DNA from: Chelatococcus sp. YT9
GTDB lineage: Bacteria > Pseudomonadota > Alphaproteobacteria > Rhizobiales > Beijerinckiaceae
DNA length: 64,000 nt
Assembly: GCF_018398315.1 (NCBI RefSeq)
Contig: NZ_JAHBRW010000001.1
Span: forward strand, 4,286,501-4,350,500
Direction: 5' to 3'
Both the position numbers and the translations under genes were made by a program. Below, piece by piece: positions 54,845 to 63,766 of the stretch (position 1 is its first letter; every line of letters begins with the position of its first letter). The notes beneath the pieces were generated by a model, which ran no database searches, had not been told where the DNA came from, and worked only from the letters and a program-made list of their open reading frames with translations.

Positions 54845-55721
54845 AATGCACCTTGCGCTCGACATAGCGGAACTGGATTGCCGTCAGGGCGATGACGATG
54901 CCCATGAGAATCACTGACTGGGCGGCGGAGCTGCCGAGCATCAGATTGACGAAGCCGTCGTTGTACACCTTGTAGACCAGCGTTTCCGTCGCCTTGCCTG
55001 GCCCGCCCCCGGTGACAGCGTGGATGATGCCGAAGGTATCGAAGAACGCGTAGACGGTGTTCACCACGAGCAGAAAGAAGCTCGTGGGCGCGAGAAGCGG
55101 GAAAACGATGGTCCAGAATCGCTTCATCTCGCGCGCGCCGTCCACGGCAGCGGCTTCGATCAAGCTCTTAGGGATCGCCTGTAACCCTGCGACAAAAAAC
55201 AGGAAATTATAACTGATCTGCTTCCAGGCGGCAGCGAGAATGACGAGCATCATGGCCTGGTTGCCGTTGAGCAGCGGATCCCAGTCATAGCCTGAGCGCC
55301 GCAGCATGTAGGCGAAGGTGCCGATGGTCGGATTGAACAGGAAGAGCCACAACATGCCGGCGATGGCCGGTGCGACGGCGTAGGGCCAGATCATGAGCGT
55401 GCGGTAGAAGCCCCTGCCCTTGATCACCTTGTCCGCCATGACAGCCAGCACGAGCGCGATCGCCATGGGGATCAGGGCTGTCGCGACTGAGAAGATGATA
55501 GTCGTCTGGACCGAACCGATGTAGTCGGGGTCGCTGAGCACTTGCCGGAAATTGCCAAGACCGACGAAAGTGGTGGCAAGGCCGAACGGATCCTCACGCA
55601 AGGTCGACTGACGTATCGCCTGGGACGCCGGCCAGTAGAAGAACACCAGCGTGATGAGGATCTGCGGCAACAGCAGCAGGTAAGGCAGCACCTTGTGGGG
55701 AAAGATCACTCGTGACGTCAC
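54837..55721 (-). CDS. ugpA: sn-glycerol-3-phosphate ABC transporter permease UgpA
   Basis: 294 residues, the MalF-type permease. It begins [20 protein letters not shown], typical of UgpA, with six transmembrane segments and an EAA loop at [20 protein letters not shown]. It is separated from ugpB by 81 bases holding a strong hairpin. Confidence 0.92.
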   Translation of the reverse strand: MTSRVIFPHKVLPYLLLLPQILITLVFFYWPASQAIRQSTLREDPFGLATTFVGLGNFRQVLSDPDYIGSVQTTIIFSVATALIPMAIALVLAVMADKVIKGRGFYRTLMIWPYAVAPAIAGMLWLFLFNPTIGTFAYMLRRSGYDWDPLLNGNQAMMLVILAAAWKQISYNFLFFVAGLQAIPKSLIEAAAVDGAREMKRFWTIVFPLLAPTSFFLLVVNTVYAFFDTFGIIHAVTGGGPGKATETLVYKVYNDGFVNLMLGSSAAQSVILMGIVIALTAIQFRYVERKVHYA

Positions 55722-55759
55722 GCGGCAGACCTGGCGGGCGGTGATCGAAAGAAAGCGAG

Positions 55760-55784
55760 CCGCCCGCGGCCCAACCGCGGGCGG
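55760..55784 (-). terminator. hairpin between ugpB and ugpA
   Basis: CCGCCCGCGG and CCGCGGGCGG form a perfect 10-bp stem with a 5-base loop (CCCAA). No U-tract follows, so it more likely protects the ugpB message or attenuates the downstream genes than ends transcription outright. Confidence 0.65.
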
Positions 55785-55802
55785 AACCGAAGGGTACCGA
55801 AG

Positions 55803-57113
55803 CTACTGACCCAAGGCCTGCTTGATCGCGGCATTGCCGCGCTTCACAGCGCTGTCGAGAGCCTGCTTTGCCGTTTGCTGGCCGGCGAGCATCTTCTCGA
55901 ACTCCTCGTTCTGGATATCACGGACCTGCGGCAGGTTCACGAGACGCACGCCCTTGGAATTCTCCGTGGGCGCTTTCCCCATCATCTGGAGGATCGGCGT
56001 CTCACGGCCCGGATTCTTCTCGTAGAACCCCGACTTCTTGGTCGCGTCGTAGGCGGCAAGCGTCACAGGCAGATAGCCGGACACCTGATGGAGGCGAGAC
56101 TGGATATCCGTCTTCGACAGGAACTGGAAGAAAGCCGCCACGCCCTTGTATTCATCGGGCTTGTGACCGGCGAAAACCCAGAGACTCGCACCACCGGGGG
56201 TCGTGTTCTGCGGGGCCCCAGCCGCCGCGCTGTCATAAGGCAACTGCCCAATGCCGTAGTTCATGCCGGACTTGACGATATCCCCCAAGCCACCGGAGGA
56301 TTCGGTCAGGATGGCGCATTCACCGCTCAGGAAGAGGTTCTTGGCCTCAGACGTCCGCCCGCCGTAGCGGAACACACCTTCCTTGGCGAGGTCAGCCACC
56401 GCCTGGAAGTGATTGGCGTAGATCGGCGCGTCGATCTTGAGCTGAACATCGAGACCGCCGAGGCCGTTCTCCTTGGTGCCATAGGGCTGGTTGTTCCAGG
56501 CGGCGAAATTTTCGAGGTGAATCCAGGTAAGCCACGTGGACGTGTAGCCGCAGGGGGCCGCGCCGCTCGCCTTGATCTTCCGCGCGGCCTCGAACACTTC
56601 GTTCCAGGTCTTCGGCGGCTTGTTGACGTCCAGCCCCGCCTTTTGGAAGGCATCCTTATTGTAATAGAGGATCGGCGAGGATGAGTTGTAGGGGAAGGAC
56701 AGCATGGTGCCGTCGGGCTTGGAATAATAGGCGACGATGCCCGGCAGGTACTGGCTCTTGTCAAACTTGGCGCCGCCTTCGCTCAGCACGTCCGCAACCG
56801 GCTTGACCGCGCCCTCGGCGCCCATCATCACGCCGGTGCCAACATCGAACACCTGAATGATGTGAGGCGGCTGCTTGGCGCGGAAGGCGGCAATGCCGGC
56901 ATTCAGCGTCTCTGGATAGGTGCCCTTGAAGACCGGCACGACCTTGTAGTCGCTCTGGCTGGCGTTGAATTCTTTCGCGAGGGTCTCGACAACCTCGTTG
57001 TTGGCGCCGGTCATGGCATGCCACCAGGAAATCTCGGTGGCCGCCAGCGCTGGGGCCGATACGGTCAGAGTAAGCGCCGCCGCAACGCCCGGAATGAAAC
57101 CGCGCAGTGTCAT
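55803..57113 (-). CDS. ugpB: sn-glycerol-3-phosphate ABC transporter binding protein
   Basis: 436 residues. The signal peptide (1-24, ending PALAA) is followed by TEISWWHAMTGANNEVVETL, the UgpB-specific start. FPYNSSSPILYYNKDAF and CGYTSTWLTWIHLENFAAWN line the ligand site in characterised UgpB. It captures glycerol-3-phosphate and glycerophosphodiesters in the periplasm. First gene of ugpBAEC; no ugpQ phosphodiesterase gene is linked here. A weak Pho-box-like site lies about 80 bases upstream. Confidence 0.94.
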   Translation of the reverse strand: MTLRGFIPGVAAALTLTVSAPALAATEISWWHAMTGANNEVVETLAKEFNASQSDYKVVPVFKGTYPETLNAGIAAFRAKQPPHIIQVFDVGTGVMMGAEGAVKPVADVLSEGGAKFDKSQYLPGIVAYYSKPDGTMLSFPYNSSSPILYYNKDAFQKAGLDVNKPPKTWNEVFEAARKIKASGAAPCGYTSTWLTWIHLENFAAWNNQPYGTKENGLGGLDVQLKIDAPIYANHFQAVADLAKEGVFRYGGRTSEAKNLFLSGECAILTESSGGLGDIVKSGMNYGIGQLPYDSAAAGAPQNTTPGGASLWVFAGHKPDEYKGVAAFFQFLSKTDIQSRLHQVSGYLPVTLAAYDATKKSGFYEKNPGRETPILQMMGKAPTENSKGVRLVNLPQVRDIQNEEFEKMLAGQQTAKQALDSAVKRGNAAIKQALGQ

Positions 57114-57192
57114 GTTCGTCTCCCTTGTTCGGCCACGCGGGTGTCCGCCGGCCGTGCCACAGTTCCGTGGTTCTGGACATGACGTTATTTCG

Positions 57193-57210
57193 ATTTCAGT
57201 TTTGCGACAA
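57193..57210 (-). promoter_or_regulatory. possible Pho box upstream of ugpB
   Basis: On the minus strand TTGTCGC-AAAA-CTGAAAT resembles two CTGTCAT half-sites with the usual 4-base AT spacer, with three and two mismatches. Phosphate control of ugp genes by PhoB is well known, which is why the site was considered. The match is weak. Confidence 0.3.
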
Positions 57211-57397
57211 TCGCGAGCCTTGGTCTCTCTAGGTCTTGGGCGTTAGACTTTCGCACGAGGACCTGCTTGAGACGACGGCAGCGAGCGCACAACCGGAACC
57301 CGCATGGCGGCCACCGCACGGTCCATGGTAGGGATGCTGTTGAAATCAGCGTCGGACATGCGAAAGCGCGGCGCCTTGCATCACAGGAGATTGTTTC

Positions 57398-58249
57398 GTG
57401 GGTGATTTTCCGGCTCTCGTCAGCACAGCATGGCTCGCCGACAACCTCGGCGCTGCTGATCTCGTGGTCATCGACGGCTCCTGGTATTTGCCGACCGAAG
57501 GCCGTGACGCGGATGCCGAATATCAGGCCGGTCATATTCCCGGCGCCGTCCGCTTCGATGTGGATGCGATCAGCGATACCACATCGAATCTCCCGCATAT
57601 GCTGCCAAGCGCTGAGAACTTCGCCAAGGCCATGGGTGCGCTCGGCGTGTCCAACGCGGCGCGCATCGTCGTCTATGACGGGGCCGGCCTGTTCTCGGCC
57701 GCGCGCGTCCGCTGGACGCTGAAGATCTTCGGCGCGGGCAAGGTCGCCGTGCTCGACGGCGGCCTGCCGCAATGGAAAGCGGAGAACCGGCCGCTCGAAA
57801 CCGGCGTCGCCAAGCGGGAGGCGACGACCTTCACCGCTGCGTTCGACGCCGATCAGGTCGCTGACGCCTCCCGCGTGCTCGCGAGCCTCACGAACAAGAC
57901 GGCTCAAGTCGTCGATGCGCGCGCCGCTGCCCGTTTTCGCGGCGACGCTCCAGAGCCACGCCCGGGCGTGCGGGCCGGTCACATGCCGGGAGCCCGCAAC
58001 GTCCCCTTCAACGATCTCATCGAGAACGGCCGGCTCAAGACCCCGGAGGCGATCACCGCAACTTTCACCAAGGCCGGCGTCGATCTCGACAGGCCGGTGA
58101 TCACGAGCTGCGGCTCGGGCGTCACAGCAGCCGTTCTGGCGCTGGCGCTGGAAACCGCCGGTAAGCCCGTGGCGGGGCTCTATGACGGCTCATGGTCGGA
58201 ATGGGGCAGCCGCGAGGACCTGCCGATCGCCACCGGCGAGGCGGATTAA
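57398..58249 (+). CDS. sseA: 3-mercaptopyruvate/thiosulfate sulfurtransferase
   Basis: 283 residues from a GTG start at 57398; AGGAGA at 57385-57390 supports it. Two rhodanese domains: the N-terminal one has AEYQAGHIPGAVRFDVDAIS and the C-terminal one carries the active cysteine in CGSGVTA, the CG(S/T)GVTA form of mercaptopyruvate sulfurtransferases. It transfers sulfane sulfur to cyanide or thiol acceptors in the cytoplasm. It is divergent from ugpB. Confidence 0.9.
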   Translation: MGDFPALVSTAWLADNLGAADLVVIDGSWYLPTEGRDADAEYQAGHIPGAVRFDVDAISDTTSNLPHMLPSAENFAKAMGALGVSNAARIVVYDGAGLFSAARVRWTLKIFGAGKVAVLDGGLPQWKAENRPLETGVAKREATTFTAAFDADQVADASRVLASLTNKTAQVVDARAAARFRGDAPEPRPGVRAGHMPGARNVPFNDLIENGRLKTPEAITATFTKAGVDLDRPVITSCGSGVTAAVLALALETAGKPVAGLYDGSWSEWGSREDLPIATGEAD

Positions 58250-58301
58250 GGCCGGCCGGCGTTCACGGCGTCGGTTGGATTGTGACTAAGAAGGGGGGTG
58301 C

Positions 58302-58335
58302 ATCCCGGAGCAACGCATAGCAACGGGTCCGGGAT
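58302..58335. repeat. extragenic hairpin (ATCCCGG element)
   Basis: ATCCCGG (58302-58308) pairs with CCGGGAT (58329-58335), after sseA. It shares its outer arms and the following CC(A) with the element at 30990-31022, so both probably belong to one dispersed repeat family. Confidence 0.5.
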
Positions 58336-58478
58336 CCATAAACGCCATCGCCAAGAGAAAAGGATACCTCATACAAAAGCTGATCGCCGTCACGCGTCGT
58401 ATCGGTGTATGGGTCTCGGGCCGAGTTCACGCTCGTCCGAGGATGACCCTCACGAATGATTCTTGAACCTCAATCGCC

Positions 58479-59558
58479 CTAAGCAGGCGCCCTATCCATC
58501 TTGCGAGCCATGACCAGGAGGTGGTCGCTCGGCGGCACCGGTGTCAGCCGCTTGGCGAGACGGGCCAGCAGGCGGTCGATTCTCTTGGTGGCGCGCAGGG
58601 CCTTGGGCAATACGCGTCGTTCCCGGAGCCCCATCAACCTTCCGAGGCGGGTAGGCACATAGAGCGTGTCACGGAGTTCGTCGGCCGACTGGGGGCTCAG
58701 AAAATCGAGGGAAAAGAACGGGCTCGCGAGATAGTCGCCCATAAGCGTCTCCGAGGGTTCGGTTTCCATGCGCTCGATCACGAAGCCCGCCCGCTCGAGA
58801 CATCGGGCCATTGCGGCCTCGGTGAACAGGCTGACATGGCTCGGCGCCGTGAAATGCCCCGAATGGGACGGGAAGAAGCGAGACGGCGTGTTGCGGACGG
58901 AATCGGTGGTCAGGAAGAGCCGTCCTCCCGTCCGAACGAGATCGCGGATCTGGAGCAGGAAACGTGTCGGATCCGGAATATGCTCGATCACCTCGACGAG
59001 CATCACGAGATCGAACGCCCCCCGCAGGGTGGTACTGTCGGTGGTGACCCGCACACCGTAGCTGCGTGCCGCGATCTCCGCGCTCTGGCGATTGAGCTCC
59101 AGCCCCTCGCAATTTTCGTAGCCGTAGTGGTCGCGCAGCAGCGCCAGGAGGCTGCCCGGCCCACAGCCGAAATCCAGAATCCGAGCCGACTTCTCGGCAT
59201 CGATCCACGACGCCAGACGGCGAAGGTCGCTGTAGCTGAGGCTGAAATAAGGTTCGCGCGCGATGCGCTCCGCCTCGAAGCGCCGATAATTGTTATAAAA
59301 GGACGAGTTGTAGAAGGCGGCGAGCGTCGCGTCGTCCGGCAATGGATTGGCGAAGGTGAAGCCGCAACGCGTGCAGCGATCATGGGCGATATGGCGCAGC
59401 GTCGCGAAGGGACGGATGCTCGCCGATCCGCAAGCCGGGCAGCTTCCTGCTTGAGACCAACCCGCACGGGCAAGGGACGCGTTGATCGCGCGAAGGCTTA
59501 ACGGGCGATCGAGATCGGCCGACTGCGGATTGCTCCCGGCATGGACGCTCGCCGACAT
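58479..59558 (-). CDS. class I SAM-dependent methyltransferase with N-terminal zinc ribbon
   Basis: 359 residues from the ATG at 59558 with GGGGAGG just upstream. CPAC and CTRC near residues 22 and 44 form a Cys4 zinc ribbon, then ILDFGCGPGSLLALLRDHYG is motif I of a Methyltransf_23-type domain (about 110-260). The layout resembles sugar C-methyltransferases and envelope polysaccharide methyltransferases, but the acceptor is unknown. It occupies the position after era where recO is often found. Confidence 0.8.
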   Translation of the reverse strand: MSASVHAGSNPQSADLDRPLSLRAINASLARAGWSQAGSCPACGSASIRPFATLRHIAHDRCTRCGFTFANPLPDDATLAAFYNSSFYNNYRRFEAERIAREPYFSLSYSDLRRLASWIDAEKSARILDFGCGPGSLLALLRDHYGYENCEGLELNRQSAEIAARSYGVRVTTDSTTLRGAFDLVMLVEVIEHIPDPTRFLLQIRDLVRTGGRLFLTTDSVRNTPSRFFPSHSGHFTAPSHVSLFTEAAMARCLERAGFVIERMETEPSETLMGDYLASPFFSLDFLSPQSADELRDTLYVPTRLGRLMGLRERRVLPKALRATKRIDRLLARLAKRLTPVPPSDHLLVMARKMDRAPA

Positions 59559-59699
59559 GCTTGCCTCCCCTGCGGCTACAGCGTGCCGCCGGGTGGCGAT
59601 TGTCCGCAATTATGCTGGCGCGCCTAGCTGCCTAGAGGCGGTAGCCTCTACCCAGAAAGGACGAAGGGTCTCGTCCGATCGATGGCAGCGCCCGGATCG

Positions 59700-60653
59700 T
59701 CAACCCTTCGGGAATTCCAGCCCCATCTCGCGGTAGCGCTCCGGGTCATCGCCCCAGTTCTCGCGTACCTTCACGAAGAGAAAGAGATGCACGTTGGTTT
59801 CGGCCGCCTCGATGATGTCCTGGCGCGCGGCCGAACCGATGGCCTTGATTGTCTGCCCGCCCTTGCCCAGTACGATCTTGCGCTGGCTCTCCCGCTCCAC
59901 GAAAACCGTCTGCTCGATGCGGACGGAACCGTCCTTCTGCACCTTCCACTGGTCGGTTTCGACGGTGACTGCATAGGGCAGTTCATCATGCAGGCGCTCG
60001 AACAGCTTCTCGCGCGTGATCTCGGCGGCGAGCATCCGGAGCGGCGCATCCGAGATCTGGTCGTCCGGATAGAGCCATGGCCCCGCCGGCATCCGCCTGC
60101 CCAGGCTTTCCCTGAGATGCGCGACACCGTCGCCCGTCAGGGCCGAGATCATGAAGGTCTCGTCGAACGGCACCTTGGCATTGAGATCGGCCGCCAGTTC
60201 GAGAAGTGAGGGCCTCGCCACGAGATCGATCTTGTTGAGGATCAGGATCTTAGGCTGCCTGAGTTCAGGCAGCTTGCCCAGGATAGCGGTGCTTTCCTCG
60301 TCCAGGCCCTTGCGCGCGTCGAGGAGAAGGGCAACCACGTCTGCATCGCCCGCCCCGCCCCAGGCGGAGGTCACCATCGCACGGTCGAGGCGACGCTTCG
60401 GCTTGAAGATGCCCGGCGTGTCGACAAAAATGAGCTGCGCGGCCCCGTCGATCGTAATGCCACGCACCAGCGCGCGCGTCGTCTGCACCTTGCGCGAAAC
60501 GATCGACACCTTGGCGCCAACCAGATGGTTTATCAGCGTCGACTTGCCTGAATTGGGCGAACCGATAAGGGCGACGAAGCCGCAGCGCGTTGCCTCCTGC
60601 CCTGTGGTGTCCGGGCCGTCGTCCATTGCGCCGCTTTCGTTCTCAGGTACCAT
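59700..60653 (-). CDS. era: GTPase Era
   Basis: 317 residues from the ATG at 60653; ATG 60626 is an alternative. The GTPase domain has G1 GSPNSGKST, G3 DTPG and G4 NKID; the C-terminal KH domain includes IVLGKGGQTIKAIG. Era binds 16S rRNA near its 3' end and is needed for 30S assembly. Its start overlaps the end of rnc by 11 bases, the standard rnc-era coupling. Confidence 0.95.
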   Translation of the reverse strand: MVPENESGAMDDGPDTTGQEATRCGFVALIGSPNSGKSTLINHLVGAKVSIVSRKVQTTRALVRGITIDGAAQLIFVDTPGIFKPKRRLDRAMVTSAWGGAGDADVVALLLDARKGLDEESTAILGKLPELRQPKILILNKIDLVARPSLLELAADLNAKVPFDETFMISALTGDGVAHLRESLGRRMPAGPWLYPDDQISDAPLRMLAAEITREKLFERLHDELPYAVTVETDQWKVQKDGSVRIEQTVFVERESQRKIVLGKGGQTIKAIGSAARQDIIEAAETNVHLFLFVKVRENWGDDPERYREMGLEFPKG

Positions 60654-61347
60654 CAGTCGTCCAGATCTGTTCACGCACGAGAAACTCCCGTGCCGCGGCC
60701 TGTTCGGCCACGCGTTTCGAGGTACCGGCGCCTTCAGCCGGCGTCATGCCACGGACCATGACCGCGATGCGGAAATTCGGAGCATGATCCGGTCCGGACC
60801 GGCTTGCAACGACATAGCTCGGCGTCGGCAGTCCACGTCCTTGCGCCCATTCCTGCAAGGCGGTCTTGGCGTCACGCAGCGGGCGACGCGGCGCGTGCAG
60901 GCGCTCGCCGAACGCCCGCTCGACTATACCTTGCGCCGCCGCTGCCCCGCCGTCGACAAAGGCGGCACCGACAATGGCTTCACAAATATCGGCGAGAATG
61001 GCTGCGTTCTGCTGGGCGCCGGCGGCGATTTCGCCATCGCCGAGCCGCACATGCTCGCCAACGCCCCAGGTCGCAGCAACTTCGGCGCAGCTCTCGCGAC
61101 GGACGAGTTCAGCCAGACGGCGTGAAAGCTCGCCTTCCTCAGCGTCGGGGAAAGCGCGAAACAGCATGTCCGAGACCGCGAGGCCGAGCACTCGATCACC
61201 GAGAAACTCCAGGCGCTGGTAGGTCTGCGCCTTGTCGGACGGCACGGCGCTGATATGGGTCAACGCCTGTACCAGGAGATTGCGGCGCGCGAAGCGATAG
61301 CCGATGCGATCCTCGATCGCGCCGAGACCTGAGTTCTTCGTCTTCAT
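60643..61347 (-). CDS. rnc: ribonuclease III
   Basis: 234 residues from the ATG at 61347, which shares a base with the lepB stop (TGATG). The RNase III signature is RLEFLGDRVLGL, the second acidic patch is ILADICEAIVGA, and a C-terminal dsRNA-binding domain covers about 160-230. It processes rRNA precursors and structured mRNAs. Confidence 0.95.
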   Translation of the reverse strand: MKTKNSGLGAIEDRIGYRFARRNLLVQALTHISAVPSDKAQTYQRLEFLGDRVLGLAVSDMLFRAFPDAEEGELSRRLAELVRRESCAEVAATWGVGEHVRLGDGEIAAGAQQNAAILADICEAIVGAAFVDGGAAAAQGIVERAFGERLHAPRRPLRDAKTALQEWAQGRGLPTPSYVVASRSGPDHAPNFRIAVMVRGMTPAEGAGTSKRVAEQAAAREFLVREQIWTTDGT

Positions 61348-62117
61348 CACTTCACGGGCGTGAACAGCCGGTTCCACCGGACCGTCCAGGGCCATTCCCA
61401 GAACTTCCAGCCTGACGCACCTTCCTCCACCGAGAAGAAAATGACCTCAGCCCGACCCACAAAATTCTCGAACGGGACGAAGCCCACGACGTTTTCGTCA
61501 CGCGAGTCCGTGGAATTGTCCCGGTTGTCGCCCATCATGAAATAGTGCCCCGGTGGCACCTTGTAGGCATAGGTATTGTCCCAGTAGCCGGTATCGCCCT
61601 CGCGCTCGATCACGACATGGCTGACACCGTTTGGCAATGTCTCCATGAAGCGGGGCACCGAGACCTCGCGCCCCCAGAGATCCTGGGACTTGTAGTCCGG
61701 CAGCGGCTCGCGCGGCACGATCTTCCCGTTGATGTAGAGCCGACCGGAGATCATCTGGACGGTGTCACCAGGCAGGCCGATCACGCGCTTGATATAGTCC
61801 GTCGAGTTATCCTTCGGCAGCTTGAAGACGGCCACGTCGCCACGCTGAGGCTCAGAGCCGAAGATACGGCCGGAGAAAGGCGGCAAGCCGAAGGGGAATG
61901 AATAGCGCGAATAGCCGTAAGCGTATTTCGAGACAAAGAGATAATCGCCGATCAGGAGTGTCGGGATGAGTGATCCGGAGGGAATATTGAACGGTTGAAA
62001 GAGGAAAGTGCGAACCACGAGCGCGATGAGCAGGGCCTGCACGATAACCTTGACGGTATCCCAGATTCCGCCATCGGCCCGCTTGTTTTCCGCTTGCTTC
62101 ACTGTGCCCTGATCCAT
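61347..62117 (-). CDS. lepB: signal peptidase I
   Basis: 256 residues. One N-terminal membrane segment (about 20-40) anchors the catalytic domain in the periplasm. The nucleophile Ser49 lies in IPSGSLIPT and the general base Lys110 in DYIKRVIGLPGD; GDNRDNSTDSR is box E. The residue after the nucleophile is Leu, where Met is usual. It removes signal peptides from exported proteins. Upstream of rnc in the conserved cluster. Confidence 0.94.
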   Translation of the reverse strand: MDQGTVKQAENKRADGGIWDTVKVIVQALLIALVVRTFLFQPFNIPSGSLIPTLLIGDYLFVSKYAYGYSRYSFPFGLPPFSGRIFGSEPQRGDVAVFKLPKDNSTDYIKRVIGLPGDTVQMISGRLYINGKIVPREPLPDYKSQDLWGREVSVPRFMETLPNGVSHVVIEREGDTGYWDNTYAYKVPPGHYFMMGDNRDNSTDSRDENVVGFVPFENFVGRAEVIFFSVEEGASGWKFWEWPWTVRWNRLFTPVK

Positions 62118-62385
62118 GTCTGGCCTTTCCGCCGATCGGAGCCGGCACGCCTGTGGTCTACCTTACTGTTCCCATTCCCGCAACGCGACGCATCAACGTC
62201 CCATCTCGGGCGAAAATATGCTCGGCAGCGCCGATCACGCCAAAGTGTCACCTGAAAACGCGCCCTGAACCGCCCAGCGATGTTCTCGCCTCGTCCTGCA
62301 AGCGCTCTGCGGTACTCCGGTTGGTGCATATGGGAAAGGCGCTGCGGTGTTTCCAGCCATGCCCCCAGCGCGGATCACCCAGATC

Positions 62386-62784
62386 TTACTTTGGGCGCGC
62401 CTCGATGATGACGAAAGCCTGGGCCATGGGTGGATCGTCAGTCAACGACACGTGGATAAAGGCGTCATGCCCAGGCGGCAGCATCGCCGCCAGTCGCAAA
62501 GCCGCGCCGCCCGTGAGACGCATGGTCGGCTGACCGCTTGGCAGATTGACGACCTCCATGTCCCGCCAGAACACACCGCACGAAAGGCCGGTTCCCAACG
62601 CCTTGGCGCAAGCTTCCTTGGCGGCGAAACGCCTCGCGTAGGTCGGAGCCCGCGCCTTGCGCCCGTCGGCCTTGGCGCGCTCCCCAGCCGTGAAGATGCG
62701 GTGCGTGAACCGATCCCCGAACCGCGCGAGTGAACGGCTGATGCGGTCGATATCGCAGAGGTCGGAGCCGATGCCGATGATCAT
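62386..62784 (-). CDS. acpS: holo-[acyl-carrier-protein] synthase
   Basis: 132 residues. [15 protein letters not shown] carries the Mg-binding Asp, and [14 protein letters not shown] the catalytic Glu and Lys. It transfers phosphopantetheine from CoA to ACP. The start overlaps the pdxJ stop by four bases (ATGA), a conserved pairing. Confidence 0.95.
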   Translation of the reverse strand: MIIGIGSDLCDIDRISRSLARFGDRFTHRIFTAGERAKADGRKARAPTYARRFAAKEACAKALGTGLSCGVFWRDMEVVNLPSGQPTMRLTGGAALRLAAMLPPGHDAFIHVSLTDDPPMAQAFVIIEARPK

Positions 62785-63548
62785 GATGCGGAACGCGCTG
62801 TGTCCATTGCGGCGCGCATCGTCCGGATGGCCTGATCAAGGCCGACGAAAATGGCATCGGAAATGAGAGAATGTCCGATGTTGAGCTCGGCGATCTCCGG
62901 CAAGGCCGCGACCGGCCCGGCTGACGCCACGGTCAGGCCATGGCCTGCATGGATCTCAAGACCGAGCGAGGCGCCGTAACGGGCCGCCGTTGCGAGCCGC
63001 TCGACTTCGGTTCTCACGCGCCCCGTTTCACCATCGATCACGGCATGACAATAGGTGCCGGTATGCAGCTCGACGACCGGCGCGCCGAGCGCGGCTGCGG
63101 CCTCCATCACGGCCCGCTCAGGCTCGACGAACAGCGACACGCGGATGCCCGCTGCCTTCAACTCGGCAATGACAGGCGCCAGATGCGCCCGCCCGGCGAC
63201 GATATCGAGCCCGCCCTCCGTCGTCCGCTCCTCGCGCTTCTCTGGCACGAGGCAAACCGCGTGCGGTTTCACCCTGAGCGCGATCGAGACCATTTCCGCT
63301 GTCGCCGCCATTTCAAAATTGAGCGGTAGAGCGACAGCGGCACGTAGCTCGACGATATCCTCATCGCGGATATGCCGGCGGTCCTCGCGAAGATGGGCAG
63401 TGATGCCGTCGGCGCCTGCGGCAGCGGCGACCTTGGCTGCGGCGACGGGGCTTGGATAAGAACCGCCGCGCGCATTACGCAGCGTCGCGACGTGGTCGAT
63501 ATTGACCCCGAGCCGGAGGTTGGATCGGGCCGTTGTATGGTTGGACAT
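62781..63548 (-). CDS. pdxJ: pyridoxine 5'-phosphate synthase
   Basis: 255 residues, a TIM barrel that condenses 1-deoxyxylulose-5-phosphate with aminoacetone 3-phosphate. [19 protein letters not shown] is the N-terminal active-site signature, and [16 protein letters not shown] and VSLFVEPE follow. Length matches the family. First gene of the pdxJ-acpS-lepB-rnc-era series in this window. Confidence 0.96.
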   Translation of the reverse strand: MSNHTTARSNLRLGVNIDHVATLRNARGGSYPSPVAAAKVAAAAGADGITAHLREDRRHIRDEDIVELRAAVALPLNFEMAATAEMVSIALRVKPHAVCLVPEKREERTTEGGLDIVAGRAHLAPVIAELKAAGIRVSLFVEPERAVMEAAAALGAPVVELHTGTYCHAVIDGETGRVRTEVERLATAARYGASLGLEIHAGHGLTVASAGPVAALPEIAELNIGHSLISDAIFVGLDQAIRTMRAAMDTARSAS

Positions 63549-63766
63549 CGGTCGATAGATCTCACACGTGAAGGCTGGACACGAATCTGTCGCGTTCCAG
63601 TCGTGTCACTGCAGACCTTTACCCCAGTCGCTCCGGAACGCCAAAGGTTGAACCAGGGATCAACCGGACCCGGACTATTTCCGGGCCCTGACCCAACGAC
63701 GCGGAGCCGCTAGCACCGCACTGACGCTGATGCAGATCAATCATCACGCCGAAAGGATATCGGACA

